Source of the DNA: Tamlana carrageenivorans
Lineage (GTDB): Bacteria; Bacteroidota; Bacteroidia; Flavobacteriales; Flavobacteriaceae
Reading direction: 5' to 3'
Assembly (NCBI RefSeq): GCF_002893765.1
Contig: NZ_CP025938.1
Coordinates: 2,685,501-2,749,500, forward strand
Length of the DNA: 64,000 bases
Below the pieces are notes generated by a model, which ran no database searches, was not told the DNA's origin, and saw only the letters and a list, made by a program, of their open reading frames with translations. Of this stretch, positions 34,699 through 44,463 are shown one piece after another (within the stretch, counting starts at the first letter, position 1; each line of letters begins with the position of its first letter). Made by a program: the position numbers and the translations under genes.

Positions 34699-36034
34699 CA
34701 ATCCTGTCCTAAACATTTTTGATCTAATCAAAAGTCAACGATTTTACTGGTAATTAGCCATGTTTTTTATCTTTTTCAAAAAAGAACCCCTTGTGTATAA
34801 TTTTGTTTGGGGGAGGCTGCTCGTTAAAAGGGCTATCAATCCATTTTTGCAAATCCACTTTGACAAAAAGGTTAAGTCTTATAAAAGCTACTAAATTGGA
34901 CAAGTACCAATTATATTTTGCATTTGCTTTTAAGGCTTTTAGGATGAGTATAGTAATAAGAGCCGTCCATATTTGTATCATTACGGCATTTTCAGAAGTT
35001 CCTATAAACGATTTAATATGTAGCTGTTGTTTGATGTCTCTAAAGAATATCTCAATATCCCATCTAGCTTTGTAGAGTTGGCTAATTGTGTTTGCTGTCC
35101 AAGACATTTGGTTGGTAATAAGTTCTATTTCCTGGTTATTTTTATCGTCCCATACAGCTATTCTACGTAGCTTCTTTGGGTATTTTGTTTTTGATTTAGC
35201 CCCTGTTAGCTCAATGATTTCATCTTTTAAAACATGATGATGTCTATTTTCTGGCAATTCTTTTTCTTTAATACTCTTAAATTGGATGTTTTCTTTGTGC
35301 CTAATTACAAAAAACACTTGGTTGCTGTCCCAAACGTTAAGTAACGAAAAATCATTATAAAATCGATCTGCGACAATAACCGAACGGCTAATCAAAGGAA
35401 TATCGTAAGCTCCTTTATTATCTGCTGTTTTACCATCGCTAATATTTACATAGTGCGGTAAATTACCATCATAATCAAGCAAGGTGTGCATTTTTACAGC
35501 TCCTTTGTGGGTTTTGTATTTTGCCCAATCAAAGAGACTTAAACATAGACTTATCGTTGTAGAATCTAATAGAAATATCTTGGATTTAATTTTGAATTTA
35601 ACACGTTTTAAGTGAGGGTGCTGTCCAAAACTTTTTAAAAGAACATAGTAGTAATCTCGATAAAGCGTCCAGTCTCGATGTTTGTTTTGATAGCTTATCG
35701 TTGATTTAGAAGGTGCTTTCTGTATGCCTAAATGATTAAGGTTTCCTGTGGCAGAGCGAAGTCCATTACTTATATCTCGGACGGATTGACTTTTTGCAAA
35801 TTGACAAAACAACATGGAGACTAAATGTGTCCAACTATTAAATCCTTTTTGATGTTTATCTATTCCCTTGGCTTTTACAAGTTTAGAAAAACTAGAACGG
35901 TCTAATTTGGAGATTATCTGAGAGAACAATGTTATATTTGTCATGGAGAAAGGTTGTTTTTTGTTGTGCAACTCAAAAATAATATTTTGAGATACAAAAT
36001 CCCTTTCTCTTTTTAAGCGTTTTGGACGCTATTG
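34699..36034 (-). mobile_element. IS4-type insertion sequence, copy 2
   Basis: 1336 bp, one base shorter than copy 1 because of the C5/C6 run. A 9-bp target duplication GTAATCTAT lies at 34690-34698 and 36035-36043. Ends as in copy 1. Confidence 0.92.
34754..35944 (-). CDS. IS4 family transposase, second copy
   Basis: 396 residues from the ATG shared with copy 1; a TAA-to-CAA change upstream leaves an open extension of nine codons that is probably not used. One substitution (AKGIDKHQ versus AKGTDKHQ) and the intact C5 run separate it from copy 1, so the C-terminus here (NKIIHKGFFFEKDKKHG) is likely the ancestral one. Confidence 0.92.
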   Translation of the reverse strand: MTNITLFSQIISKLDRSSFSKLVKAKGIDKHQKGFNSWTHLVSMLFCQFAKSQSVRDISNGLRSATGNLNHLGIQKAPSKSTISYQNKHRDWTLYRDYYYVLLKSFGQHPHLKRVKFKIKSKIFLLDSTTISLCLSLFDWAKYKTHKGAVKMHTLLDYDGNLPHYVNISDGKTADNKGAYDIPLISRSVIVADRFYNDFSLLNVWDSNQVFFVIRHKENIQFKSIKEKELPENRHHHVLKDEIIELTGAKSKTKYPKKLRRIAVWDDKNNQEIELITNQMSWTANTISQLYKARWDIEIFFRDIKQQLHIKSFIGTSENAVMIQIWTALITILILKALKANAKYNWYLSNLVAFIRLNLFVKVDLQKWIDSPFNEQPPPNKIIHKGFFFEKDKKHG

Positions 36035-36081
36035 GTAATCTATAAAAGGTTTTAAATCATCTTGTTTTCGTTTTCGTTATT

Positions 36082-37524
36082 CTATTCTTCCGTGATTAAA
36101 ATATTATCGATTTTGTATGCTGTAGTTGCGGTTAATGTTGGATAGAGTATTTTTTTATAGCGAAAGCCTATTCTAAAAGTCGTTAGATTCTCTGGGATGT
36201 TGATTACAGATGCAATGGTACTGAATTCATACGCTGCGTTTTCCGTTTGCGGTACCATATTGATGTTGTTTTCAAGACTGTATAGAATTTCAGTGTCAGT
36301 GACGTCATCAACAATAAAAATATCCAAATTATCACTATTTCTGTTCCTAATATTGATATCTAAAGATAGCTTTAATTGTCTGTTGCTTCCAATTTCTATG
36401 GGTTTTGTAATTAACCATGATTCATAGGCTTCGTTTTCGCCACCTTTTCTAATTTCAGCATATACGTTATCGTTATAAGCATTTGCTAACCAATAAACTG
36501 GAATGTCCTGAGCGGTATTAATGTTTTTCCAGCCTTCTAAAGCGATGAGTTCCTCTTGGGTGCTAATCGATTCGAAATTTTCTGAGAATACAATGCCTTC
36601 TTCTGTACTTTGAGATGCTGTTTGGCAGCGTTCTTGGGTAAAATCGATATCATTGGTATCTCTTATAATTAATCTATTTCCGTAGAGAATACCAGTAATG
36701 CTACCGTTAAGTTCAGGAAAGATGTGCTCACTAAAGCTTGAATTGCTATTGGTTTGTAGACTTAGTTTGAGATTGTCGGTACAGTCTGTTAAAGTTTTTA
36801 TAACTTGATTAAAGTTTGTACTGTTTTGGGCGTTTTGACCGTAAAAACTTCCTAAATCGTCCTCCACTAATTGAATATTATCTAGGCTTACCAATATGGC
36901 GGGGAACGGTTTGTTAGTGCTTTCAGGATCTAAACTTTGTAAAATTTCGGCTATGGTTACCAGTTTAGGAATGATGGTTTGGGATTGGATGGTTTTTAAA
37001 ATGTAATTTTCAAATTCTTCATCTGGAATGGCCGAAAGGGCACCGTTGGTATATTTTCCTATGTGATAAATATTGTTAATTTTTTGAAGTCCTAAACCAT
37101 GAAGTTTGAGTTGAATTTCATGACCAACGCCTATTTGGTGTTGCCTGTAAATATGCTCGGAAGCCACATGGATTACAACACCCATGGTAGGGTTTTCGGC
37201 CTGATCTTGAATAAAAATTTGTTGTGTGATGTTTTGACTTGCATCGCTGGAAATCACGTATCCACTAGTAAGAAGTTCATGAGCTTCTAAAGATGACGTG
37301 GCAAATTCTAGAATCTCGCCGTTATACAGTTTTTCAATGTCGGAAAGAGAGGTTGTAGTAAAATGTCTGATGTCTATATCTTCATCTACCGTGTTTTCGG
37401 TAATCTCTTCATTTTCTTGATCATCAAGGTTTAATTCGGGAACCATAAGGTCGTCATCGCCGCAAGACAGCAGAGCGATTAAAAAACTTAGTACAACAAG
37501 TGGTTTTAATAGGTTGTTTTTCAT
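36082..37524 (-). CDS. DUF5689 lipoprotein with C-terminal jelly-roll-like domain
   Basis: 480 residues. Signal peptide ending LIALLSCGDDD, a lipobox with the usual acidic run after Cys. Residues about 50-260 (ATSSLEAHELLTSGYVISSD, then QNITQQIFIQDQAENPTMGV) match DUF5689, an OB-like domain common in flavobacterial surface lipoproteins. Residues about 310-480 (VFSENFESISTQEELIALEG, then WLITKPIEI) look like a choice-of-anchor J or carbohydrate-binding-type domain. It lies 12 nt downstream of the TonB receptor gene and is probably its surface partner in substrate capture. Confidence 0.8.
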   Translation of the reverse strand: MKNNLLKPLVVLSFLIALLSCGDDDLMVPELNLDDQENEEITENTVDEDIDIRHFTTTSLSDIEKLYNGEILEFATSSLEAHELLTSGYVISSDASQNITQQIFIQDQAENPTMGVVIHVASEHIYRQHQIGVGHEIQLKLHGLGLQKINNIYHIGKYTNGALSAIPDEEFENYILKTIQSQTIIPKLVTIAEILQSLDPESTNKPFPAILVSLDNIQLVEDDLGSFYGQNAQNSTNFNQVIKTLTDCTDNLKLSLQTNSNSSFSEHIFPELNGSITGILYGNRLIIRDTNDIDFTQERCQTASQSTEEGIVFSENFESISTQEELIALEGWKNINTAQDIPVYWLANAYNDNVYAEIRKGGENEAYESWLITKPIEIGSNRQLKLSLDINIRNRNSDNLDIFIVDDVTDTEILYSLENNINMVPQTENAAYEFSTIASVINIPENLTTFRIGFRYKKILYPTLTATTAYKIDNILITEE

Positions 37525-37536
37525 GTTTATATGTAT

Positions 37537-40500
37537 TTAAAATCTATAGTAAAGGTTTAGAAAGTAAGTGGCACCGTAGCCTTTCCAGAAACGGTTGCCA
37601 TATAAAGGTTTTTCGCGCGTAGCATCTTCGAGAAGCGCATCGTATTTTAATGGTCCGGGTGTTTCAAATCCAGCTAGATCATAGTTTTGTCCTAAAACAT
37701 TATTAACACCTGCTTTAAAACCTATAATGTCAGCTTTTAACTTCCAGTATTTACCGCCAAACAGATTGATGTTGAGGTAGTTGTTTAAACGGTCTTGCTG
37801 CAATAGGTAACTGGCATATTCTGGTTTGTAATCTGGGAAAACGCTACCACTAGTGTCTAGGAAAAAATCCGCAGTTCTGTAATACGGATTGATATCGATG
37901 TAGTGATTAGCAAAGTAATTTCCAGTGACCTCAAACCAATACTGGTGTTTATCTCGATATTCAAATCCGATGGCATACACTTGTGAAGGCGTGTTGGAAA
38001 GGTGGTAGTTTTGAAGCGCTACCTCACCCAGATTTATGACCTCGCTTTCTGAAATGACATAATGTAATTCTGGGTTGTTGGTGTATATAAAATCACCTAA
38101 GGCTACTGCCGTTTTAAGCTTTAAGCCATCAAAAAATTCATAAGAAGCCCCTATTTCGAGTCCCATGTATCTTTTATCAATGTCACTCATGACTTCCTGT
38201 ATGGTTGAGGAAGCTTGACCGTTGACGCTGTCTCCAACAAATCGTTTATTAGAAATACCTTTTGTTTGTGAGGTGAAGAATCCCGTGATGGTTGCTTCAA
38301 AAGCAGAAGATTGATAGCTGTAATTTAATTCTGTTGAAAAATTATGGGCGGCTTCAATAGGGATTATTTCTGGCGCCTGATCTAATTCGAATACCGTAGT
38401 TACGTTTTGAAAATCACTTGGGTTATCGCTTTCAAACGGATTTAAAAAGATGTTATTAAGGGTAGGTGCCTGCCTGCCAAACAAAGCGCGTATTCCTAAT
38501 TGGTGCTTCGGATGTATTTGATAATCAAATCCGCCTTTAAAACTATAATCTAAAAAGCTATAATGTCGCCCAGCTCCGTAGGATAGCTTTGGTGAGCGTC
38601 CATTTTGGTATTTTCCAACTCTGAATTGGTTGGAATGATTCAGTTGTATGCCTAAAAACATTTGCAGCCCTTCGTTGGTATAACGCAATTGAACAGATCC
38701 GTTTATGGCACTACGGTTTAGGTCATATTGATATCTGAAAATATCATCATTAGAAACCAATCTGTTTGGTGTTAGTAAGTTTGACTGCGCGCTATCGCCG
38801 TCACCATCCAAAAAATTCACATCGAGGTAATTTTGGGCACCTAGCAAATCATCCATTTGAGCATAATGACTCGACTCAAAATGTGAATAACCAATAGCTG
38901 TATTTAAATCGAACTTGCTATTTAATTTTATTTCGGCGATGTTGTTGATGTCGAATTTAGCATGATTGACAACATGGTTGTAAAGCGCATACGCGGCACT
39001 GGTTAAACCACTGTTTATATTGGTGTTAAACAAATTCGTCCAATCAATTTGTCCGTTGTTTTTAAAAGCTTCTTGTGCCAGATAGGCATGTTCATAATCT
39101 GGATTTTGGGCGTCTGCCAGGAAATAACTCGGCAGTTTGGTGTAATGACTGGGGTCTGGATTCTCACCAATAGAATTAGTCATCTGTCCAGAATTATCTA
39201 ATTCCACCCCTTGAAAATCTATCATACTTCGGGTGCTAGAACCAAAATTGTAAGCGATATTGGTCTGAATTTTAACATAAGCCCCCCAATTCAAATAATA
39301 GTTCAACATTAAAAAGGGATTTGAAACCGTTTGCGTTCTGGCATTGACATCGTCTCCATTTAGCGTTCCCCAATAACTATTGTATTTATAGTTTTTAAGA
39401 TCAAAGACTTCATTAGTATTCGCCGACCTACCACCGCGATTCGTACTGTTGAAAAAACCGCTAAAATTGATAATGTTGTTACTGTTTAAACGCGTTTCAG
39501 CACTTATTAGAAAGGCGTTGGAGTCATAATCTGTACCATCGAAATATCCGGAGTTAAAGGCCGTTCGTTTGCTTGCAGATATGGCTAAAGAAAACCCTCT
39601 TGGTGATATTCCTGTCGCATAAGAAGCCAGGATGCCATGACGATAACGCTGATTTGAAGATAGGTAAGCTATTTGTCCGCCCTCGTGCTGAGCTGAGGCC
39701 CTAGTATTGGTATTTAAGGTTCCTAAGTTACCGTTTACCTGGTATTTTGAAAATGATAAACCGTAGTCTAGTTTGTTGTTTTCAAGGGTTTGGCTAATTC
39801 CTCCAAAGCCATTCCAATCGGCTGCACCGCTCAACGGTGAATTGTAGGGCACCCCGTTTATCATGACGTTACTTTCTGAGTAGTCTTGAGCACGTGCTTT
39901 AAAGAACGCGGATCCAAACTGGTAAGCTGCTGTTCTTAAAAATGTTGCGTTTGAGGCTTGATAGAAGCTTGAATTATTGGTTAAGGTATTATAGTCCGTG
40001 TGAAGTTGATCTTCTGCAAAGGTGTTTATAATTTGATTTTGAAGCTGGAAAAGCTCACCGCCTAAAGTGATGCCGTCAACATGGGCTATTTTTCCAAGAC
40101 TGACAAATAAAGGATAGGTTTTAGTAGTAAAATCAGCTTTGGATATTTTGAGCATTACGGGACCCTCTGGTACATGGTGGCTTAAAATAAATCGGCCTTC
40201 ATCATCGGTTGTGGTGGTTACATAAGAATCAACAATACTGACTCTGACTCCTGGAATAGGGCGTTGGGTTTCTTTGTGGGTGACTATACCTGTAATGGCA
40301 GTGCCAGTAACAGGCTTTAATTTATCAGCTTTTTGTTTCGTATATAAATTGATATTTTCAATATGGGCATGCTGGCCTTCTTTAATTTCTATATCGAATT
40401 TTCTGGAGCGATAGCCTGGCTTTTCGATAGATAGTGTGATGGTTTCCTGTGGTATATCACTTGTAAATTCAAATTCACCGAGAGCATTGGTTTCTAGATT

Positions 40501-40647
40501 CACCTTGGTGTTTACTATGGTGACTAAGGCTTCGCTGATAGGTTTTTTGGTGTTGTAATCTATAATGTTACCTTTTATTGATGCTTCCTGAGACCAGCCA
40601 AAATAGCTTAATAACAGGGATAAAAGGACCATATTAATTCTTCTCAT
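37537..40647 (-). CDS. TonB-dependent receptor with two carboxypeptidase-like N-terminal domains
   Basis: The ATG at 40647 gives a proper signal peptide (NMVLLSLLLSYFGWSQ); an upstream start would add 11 residues. Two carboxypeptidase regulatory-like repeats (residues about 20-100 and 110-195: IKGNIIDYNTKKPISEALVT and ITGIVTHKETQRPIPGVRV) precede a plug domain (YSESNVMINGVPYNSPLSG) and a barrel of about 700 residues ending LNLYYRF, with terminal Phe as in outer-membrane barrels. Imports a substrate through the outer membrane using TonB energy; the substrate is unknown. No extracytoplasmic sigma/anti-sigma pair is nearby. Confidence 0.9.
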   Translation of the reverse strand: MRRINMVLLSLLLSYFGWSQEASIKGNIIDYNTKKPISEALVTIVNTKVNLETNALGEFEFTSDIPQETITLSIEKPGYRSRKFDIEIKEGQHAHIENINLYTKQKADKLKPVTGTAITGIVTHKETQRPIPGVRVSIVDSYVTTTTDDEGRFILSHHVPEGPVMLKISKADFTTKTYPLFVSLGKIAHVDGITLGGELFQLQNQIINTFAEDQLHTDYNTLTNNSSFYQASNATFLRTAAYQFGSAFFKARAQDYSESNVMINGVPYNSPLSGAADWNGFGGISQTLENNKLDYGLSFSKYQVNGNLGTLNTNTRASAQHEGGQIAYLSSNQRYRHGILASYATGISPRGFSLAISASKRTAFNSGYFDGTDYDSNAFLISAETRLNSNNIINFSGFFNSTNRGGRSANTNEVFDLKNYKYNSYWGTLNGDDVNARTQTVSNPFLMLNYYLNWGAYVKIQTNIAYNFGSSTRSMIDFQGVELDNSGQMTNSIGENPDPSHYTKLPSYFLADAQNPDYEHAYLAQEAFKNNGQIDWTNLFNTNINSGLTSAAYALYNHVVNHAKFDINNIAEIKLNSKFDLNTAIGYSHFESSHYAQMDDLLGAQNYLDVNFLDGDGDSAQSNLLTPNRLVSNDDIFRYQYDLNRSAINGSVQLRYTNEGLQMFLGIQLNHSNQFRVGKYQNGRSPKLSYGAGRHYSFLDYSFKGGFDYQIHPKHQLGIRALFGRQAPTLNNIFLNPFESDNPSDFQNVTTVFELDQAPEIIPIEAAHNFSTELNYSYQSSAFEATITGFFTSQTKGISNKRFVGDSVNGQASSTIQEVMSDIDKRYMGLEIGASYEFFDGLKLKTAVALGDFIYTNNPELHYVISESEVINLGEVALQNYHLSNTPSQVYAIGFEYRDKHQYWFEVTGNYFANHYIDINPYYRTADFFLDTSGSVFPDYKPEYASYLLQQDRLNNYLNINLFGGKYWKLKADIIGFKAGVNNVLGQNYDLAGFETPGPLKYDALLEDATREKPLYGNRFWKGYGATYFLNLYYRF

Positions 40648-40711
40648 AAATAGGTTTGTCACGGGACTTTGTGTAAGCAACGTCAGTTTTTTTATTAATT
40701 AAAGGGTTGTA

Positions 40712-43186
40712 TTAAAGTGTTGATTCAGTTAACATTTCGCTAGGCACTTTAGGGTTGAATTCAATATTGCCTTGGTTTAAAACGACTTCAATTTCTTGTG
40801 GGGCTTTAAAAGTTTCCGAAATAATGAGCCTAGATAATGGGCGTTTTAATCGATTTCTTATCACCGCTTTTAATTGTCGCACGCCATAAACAGAAGAAAA
40901 GCCATTTAGGGCTAAGTATTTGCAGGTGTCATCGGAAACATGTAATGAAAAACCTTGGTCTTCAGCCAAATTGAGCAATTCCTTTTTTAAGTGTAATTTG
41001 AATATGGAAACAGCAATTTTCTCAGAAATGGGAGCAAAGGGAACTATTTCGGTAATGCGCCCTAAAAATTCAGGTCGGAAATATGGACTCATGATTTCTG
41101 TGAGTTGCGTAGGGTTTGGTAATTGTCCTTTTTCCATGGATTTAACAATATAATCTGATCCAATGTTCGAGGTGAATAAAATCACGGCATTTGAAAAATC
41201 TCCAGTTTTACCCAAGCGGTCATGAAGTTTGCCTTCGTCTAAAATCTGTAAAAAAACATCAAATACCGATGGGTGTGCTTTTTCAATTTCATCAAACAAT
41301 ACAATAGCATAGGGCTTTTCTCTAATTTTATTGACTAACACGCCGCCTTCTTCATAACCAACGTAGCCTGGTGGCGCCCCGTAGAGTAAAGCTGCCGCGT
41401 GTTCTTCTTTAAATTCCGACATATCAAAACGAATGATGGCGTTTTCATCTTGAAACAAAAACTCAGCTAATGTTTTAGCGAGCTCGGTTTTTCCGGTACC
41501 TGTAGGACCTGAAAAGAAAAAGGACCCTATAGGTTGCCCAGCCTTCGATAAGCCAGACCGTGATTCTATAATAGCATCCGATATGGTTTTTATAGCGTGA
41601 TCTTGACCAATAACCCGTTGCTTTAAAATAGCTTCCATATTCATAAGTCGTGCTTTTTCTTGCGTTTGCACTTTACCTATGGGAATCCCTGTAAGTATGG
41701 AAGTCATCGTGGCTATGTCCTTTTCGGAAATACTATTTACATCCTTTTGAGTATGTTGCTCTAGTTTTTCTAGTAAAGCCTTGATATACGTTTGCTTGTT
41801 TGCGCCAGTTTTAGTTTTATTATAATTCTGATCGAGATATGGGTTCAATACCATGTCATGAACTTTATAGCAAATGGTATGATAAAACGCATCGAGTGCT
41901 TCTAAAACTTCTCGATTAGATTGGTTTATAGTGTTCTTTTGTAAGCTGATGAAATCTGATTGTAACGCTTCGATATCTATACCAAGCGACTGGTTGCTCA
42001 CTTTTACGGCCGACATGGTGCGGTCGATTAAATCGATGGCCGTATCCGGAAGACTTTTTTCTTTTAAATACCGTTTTGCTAACTGAATGACTGTCTTTAT
42101 ACCATTCTCAGAAATAGTGAGTTCATGATGCTTACCATAAGTTTCAGCATGGTTTTTTAGCATATCAAATGCTGAAGCATCGTCTGGGGCTTCAATATTA
42201 AGCGTGACCATTCGACGTTCTAGAGCTTCATCAGTGGCAATTAATTTTCGATAGTTTTCTGGAGTTGTGGAAGTGATCAGTGTCATTACTCCAGAATTTA
42301 ATTCCGATTTAATAACATGTCCAAGACTTTTCCCCGTGGTTTTATCTTCCAAAAGCATATGAAAATCATCGATAAAAATGATAGGCTTCTCATAACTTTT
42401 TGCGGCCTTAAATATATCGAATAAACGATCTTCAACTTCTCCCTTGTATGAGGACGTGGTTAATAATTTAGCAGTGTTAATTTCTAAAACGGTAGCGTTT
42501 TGTAGGCTAGTTATTGTAGATTTATCACTTATGGAAGCCGCAAAACCTTGTATTAAGGTGGTTTTACCAACACCAGATTCCCCTATAATGGTGACGTGTG
42601 GCTTTGATTTTCTGTTTAAAATTTCAGCAATCTGTTTTATTTCGCGGTCACGACCAGTAAAATCATCAAAGGTTCCTTTGGAAGCTTCTAAAACTAGGTC
42701 GGTGGTATACTTTTTAATAGTGGGATCCGAAAGTACCGTTTCTAGTTTGGCATGTTTTTGATGAGGTAGAGAAGAGGTCTGCTCGAATAAACTTATAAGT
42801 TGTAAATGTGTAACTGGTAAGGCTTTAAGTTGGTCGTAGCTAAATCCGATATCTGGTGTAAGACAGGCGATAAAGATGGAAAGTAAGTCCGAAATCTTGT
42901 TATCGTCAATAGACTTTAATCGTTCGGCTTCTTCTAAAACTTTTGAAACCTGTTCATTTCCAGAAGGAAGCCAATTGCTTCGATTTCTTTTTGGAAAATT
43001 TTCTAAATGCACCGTAGCCCATTCATCTATAAAATAGACATCAACATCCTTATTAAAAAGGGTTCTAAGCAGACCAAATTCTTTAGTTAAAACAGCTTTG
43101 ATAAGATGTGCTGGACCATAGCTTTCATGCTGATGGTCTTTCGCAATTTGTATGGCGATATGGGTTATTTTATTTACATCTGACAT
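40712..43186 (-). CDS. tssH: T6SS AAA+ ATPase TssH (ClpV)
   Basis: About 824 residues from ATG 43186; an upstream in-frame start would add a hydrophobic leader unsuited to a cytoplasmic ATPase. A Clp N-domain (ITHIAIQIAKDHQHESYGPA) precedes two AAA+ modules: Walker A GESGVGKTT near 200 and GPTGTGKTELAKT near 558, Walker B IVLFDEIEKAHPSV, then the ClpB-type C-terminal domain. It disassembles contracted T6SS sheaths. It faces away from the other T6SS genes, and its short downstream gap leads to the TonB receptor. Confidence 0.9.
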   Translation of the reverse strand: MSDVNKITHIAIQIAKDHQHESYGPAHLIKAVLTKEFGLLRTLFNKDVDVYFIDEWATVHLENFPKRNRSNWLPSGNEQVSKVLEEAERLKSIDDNKISDLLSIFIACLTPDIGFSYDQLKALPVTHLQLISLFEQTSSLPHQKHAKLETVLSDPTIKKYTTDLVLEASKGTFDDFTGRDREIKQIAEILNRKSKPHVTIIGESGVGKTTLIQGFAASISDKSTITSLQNATVLEINTAKLLTTSSYKGEVEDRLFDIFKAAKSYEKPIIFIDDFHMLLEDKTTGKSLGHVIKSELNSGVMTLITSTTPENYRKLIATDEALERRMVTLNIEAPDDASAFDMLKNHAETYGKHHELTISENGIKTVIQLAKRYLKEKSLPDTAIDLIDRTMSAVKVSNQSLGIDIEALQSDFISLQKNTINQSNREVLEALDAFYHTICYKVHDMVLNPYLDQNYNKTKTGANKQTYIKALLEKLEQHTQKDVNSISEKDIATMTSILTGIPIGKVQTQEKARLMNMEAILKQRVIGQDHAIKTISDAIIESRSGLSKAGQPIGSFFFSGPTGTGKTELAKTLAEFLFQDENAIIRFDMSEFKEEHAAALLYGAPPGYVGYEEGGVLVNKIREKPYAIVLFDEIEKAHPSVFDVFLQILDEGKLHDRLGKTGDFSNAVILFTSNIGSDYIVKSMEKGQLPNPTQLTEIMSPYFRPEFLGRITEIVPFAPISEKIAVSIFKLHLKKELLNLAEDQGFSLHVSDDTCKYLALNGFSSVYGVRQLKAVIRNRLKRPLSRLIISETFKAPQEIEVVLNQGNIEFNPKVPSEMLTESTL

Positions 43187-43371
43187 ATAGAATGTTGTGA
43201 TTACAAATTGAAATAAGCCGATTTGATAGTAAAATCTAAGCCTAAAATGCGCCAAATGTAATATAAATTTGTAGGAATTATCATAATTCCATCTGTAAAT
43301 TTGTAGATTTTTTCTTTCATTCTGAAAACGTGATAGTTAAGAAAATATTTACAAATTTTGAAATAAAATTC

Positions 43372-43401
43372 TTGCAAATGTAATGTGATTTTATAGCTTT
43401 G
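43372..43401 (+). promoter_or_regulatory. Promoter of the T6SS operon (tssD)
   Basis: TTG (43372-43374), 19 nt, TAGCTTTG (43394-43401), a good Bacteroidota promoter 64 nt before tssD. The 280-bp gap to tssH also holds two TAAATTTG motifs (near 43265 and 43301) and the hairpin GGAATTATCATAATTCC. Confidence 0.6.
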
Positions 43402-43465
43402 TCGTTGGCTTTTATGCCGTTACATATATTTAATCAGGTAGTATTTACCAAAAAAACAAGTTATT

Positions 43466-43855
43466 ATGGCTTTTAAAACAAAGTTGAAAGTAGGCGGAAA
43501 CGAGTACAACGTATTAAGTTGTAGCTACGCTCTTAAGCAAGAAACAGATGCAACTGGAAGACCTTCTTCTGTAACCAGAGGAGGTGAAGTAAAAGTTGTT
43601 ATCGAATCTACTGGAGGAACCGAGTTATTCGAATGGCAATGTAGCAGTTTTGAACGCAAAGACGGCTCTATTGAATTTACCAAAAGAGACACGGATGCGA
43701 AACTTAAAGAAATTAAATTCGAAGAGGGTTACTTAACCTATTACCGAGAAGATTTCGATGCTACGGGAACAAACCCGTTAACTCAAACCTTTACAATTTC
43801 TGCCAAAGTACTTTCTAGCGGAGGTGGTATTCATGAAAATGAATGGCCCGTGTAA
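43466..43855 (+). CDS. tssD: T6SS tube protein TssD (Hcp)
   Basis: 129 residues. Bacteroidota-type Hcp: KLKVGGNEYNVLSCSYALKQ at the start, ELFEWQCSSFERKDGSIEFT in the middle and LTQTFTISAKVLSSGGGIHE near the end. It stacks as hexamers into the tube that is pushed into a neighbour cell. First gene of the plus-strand T6SS block. A hairpin follows it, likely setting a higher level of this abundant protein relative to the rest. Confidence 0.93.
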   Translation: MAFKTKLKVGGNEYNVLSCSYALKQETDATGRPSSVTRGGEVKVVIESTGGTELFEWQCSSFERKDGSIEFTKRDTDAKLKEIKFEEGYLTYYREDFDATGTNPLTQTFTISAKVLSSGGGIHENEWPV

Positions 43856-43897
43856 TTGTTCTAAATAGATGTTTTAAACATTCTGATGAAGGACAAA

Positions 43898-43940
43898 ACA
43901 AAAAGGGGTGCTTATCATTTTTAAGCATGCTCTTTTTGTT
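43898..43940 (+). terminator. Hairpin between tssD and tssB (attenuator or terminator)
   Basis: Stem ACAAAAAGGGGTGCTTA with TAAGCATGCTCTTTTTGT, allowing a few mismatches, then TCTTTT. It probably ends most tssD transcripts while some continue into tssB, 60 nt on. Confidence 0.6.
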
Positions 43941-44000
43941 CTTTTAATTAAAAACAAGCATGTAATCAAGTTGAAAATCAAATTTTTAAATATATAAGTT

Positions 44001-44453
44001 ATGGCATCAAATAGCGTAGGATTAGGAGGGCAGGTGGTCCAAACCGATGCAGGAGAAGCATTAAATGAAATTCCTCAAAATCGAACCCTTATCGCAGGGA
44101 AATTGAGTCCGAATACACCCATAAAACCAGAAGCCGTTGAAGGGCTAAAAACTGTAGAGGCTGTCTTCCAACATTTTTCTCCAGAGTTAAATTTGGCTTA
44201 CGAAGATAAAGAAGGTGGTACTGTAAATGAAACCATCCAGTTCAATAATTTGGGGGACTTTGGAGCTCAAGGATTAACGAAAAACAGCAGGTTTTTGAAA
44301 GGTTTGGAGGTTGAAAGTGAGCAATACAATAAAATAATAAAACAGCTAAAAACCAATAAAGTTCTGAAACAGGCTTTGCAAAATGAATCCTCTAAAAAAG
44401 GACTGATTGCGACTTTAGAACTGCTTATTGAAGAGTTAAATGCTGCTAAATAA
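44001..44453 (+). CDS. tssB: T6SS sheath small subunit TssB
   Basis: 150 residues. It forms the contractile sheath with TssC. Seen: EAVFQHFSPELNLAYEDKEG, then FNNLGDFGAQGLTKNSRFLK, typical of Bacteroidota TssB. Eleven nt separate it from tssC, the usual pairing. Confidence 0.9.
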   Translation: MASNSVGLGGQVVQTDAGEALNEIPQNRTLIAGKLSPNTPIKPEAVEGLKTVEAVFQHFSPELNLAYEDKEGGTVNETIQFNNLGDFGAQGLTKNSRFLKGLEVESEQYNKIIKQLKTNKVLKQALQNESSKKGLIATLELLIEELNAAK

Positions 44454-44463
44454 ATAGATAATT

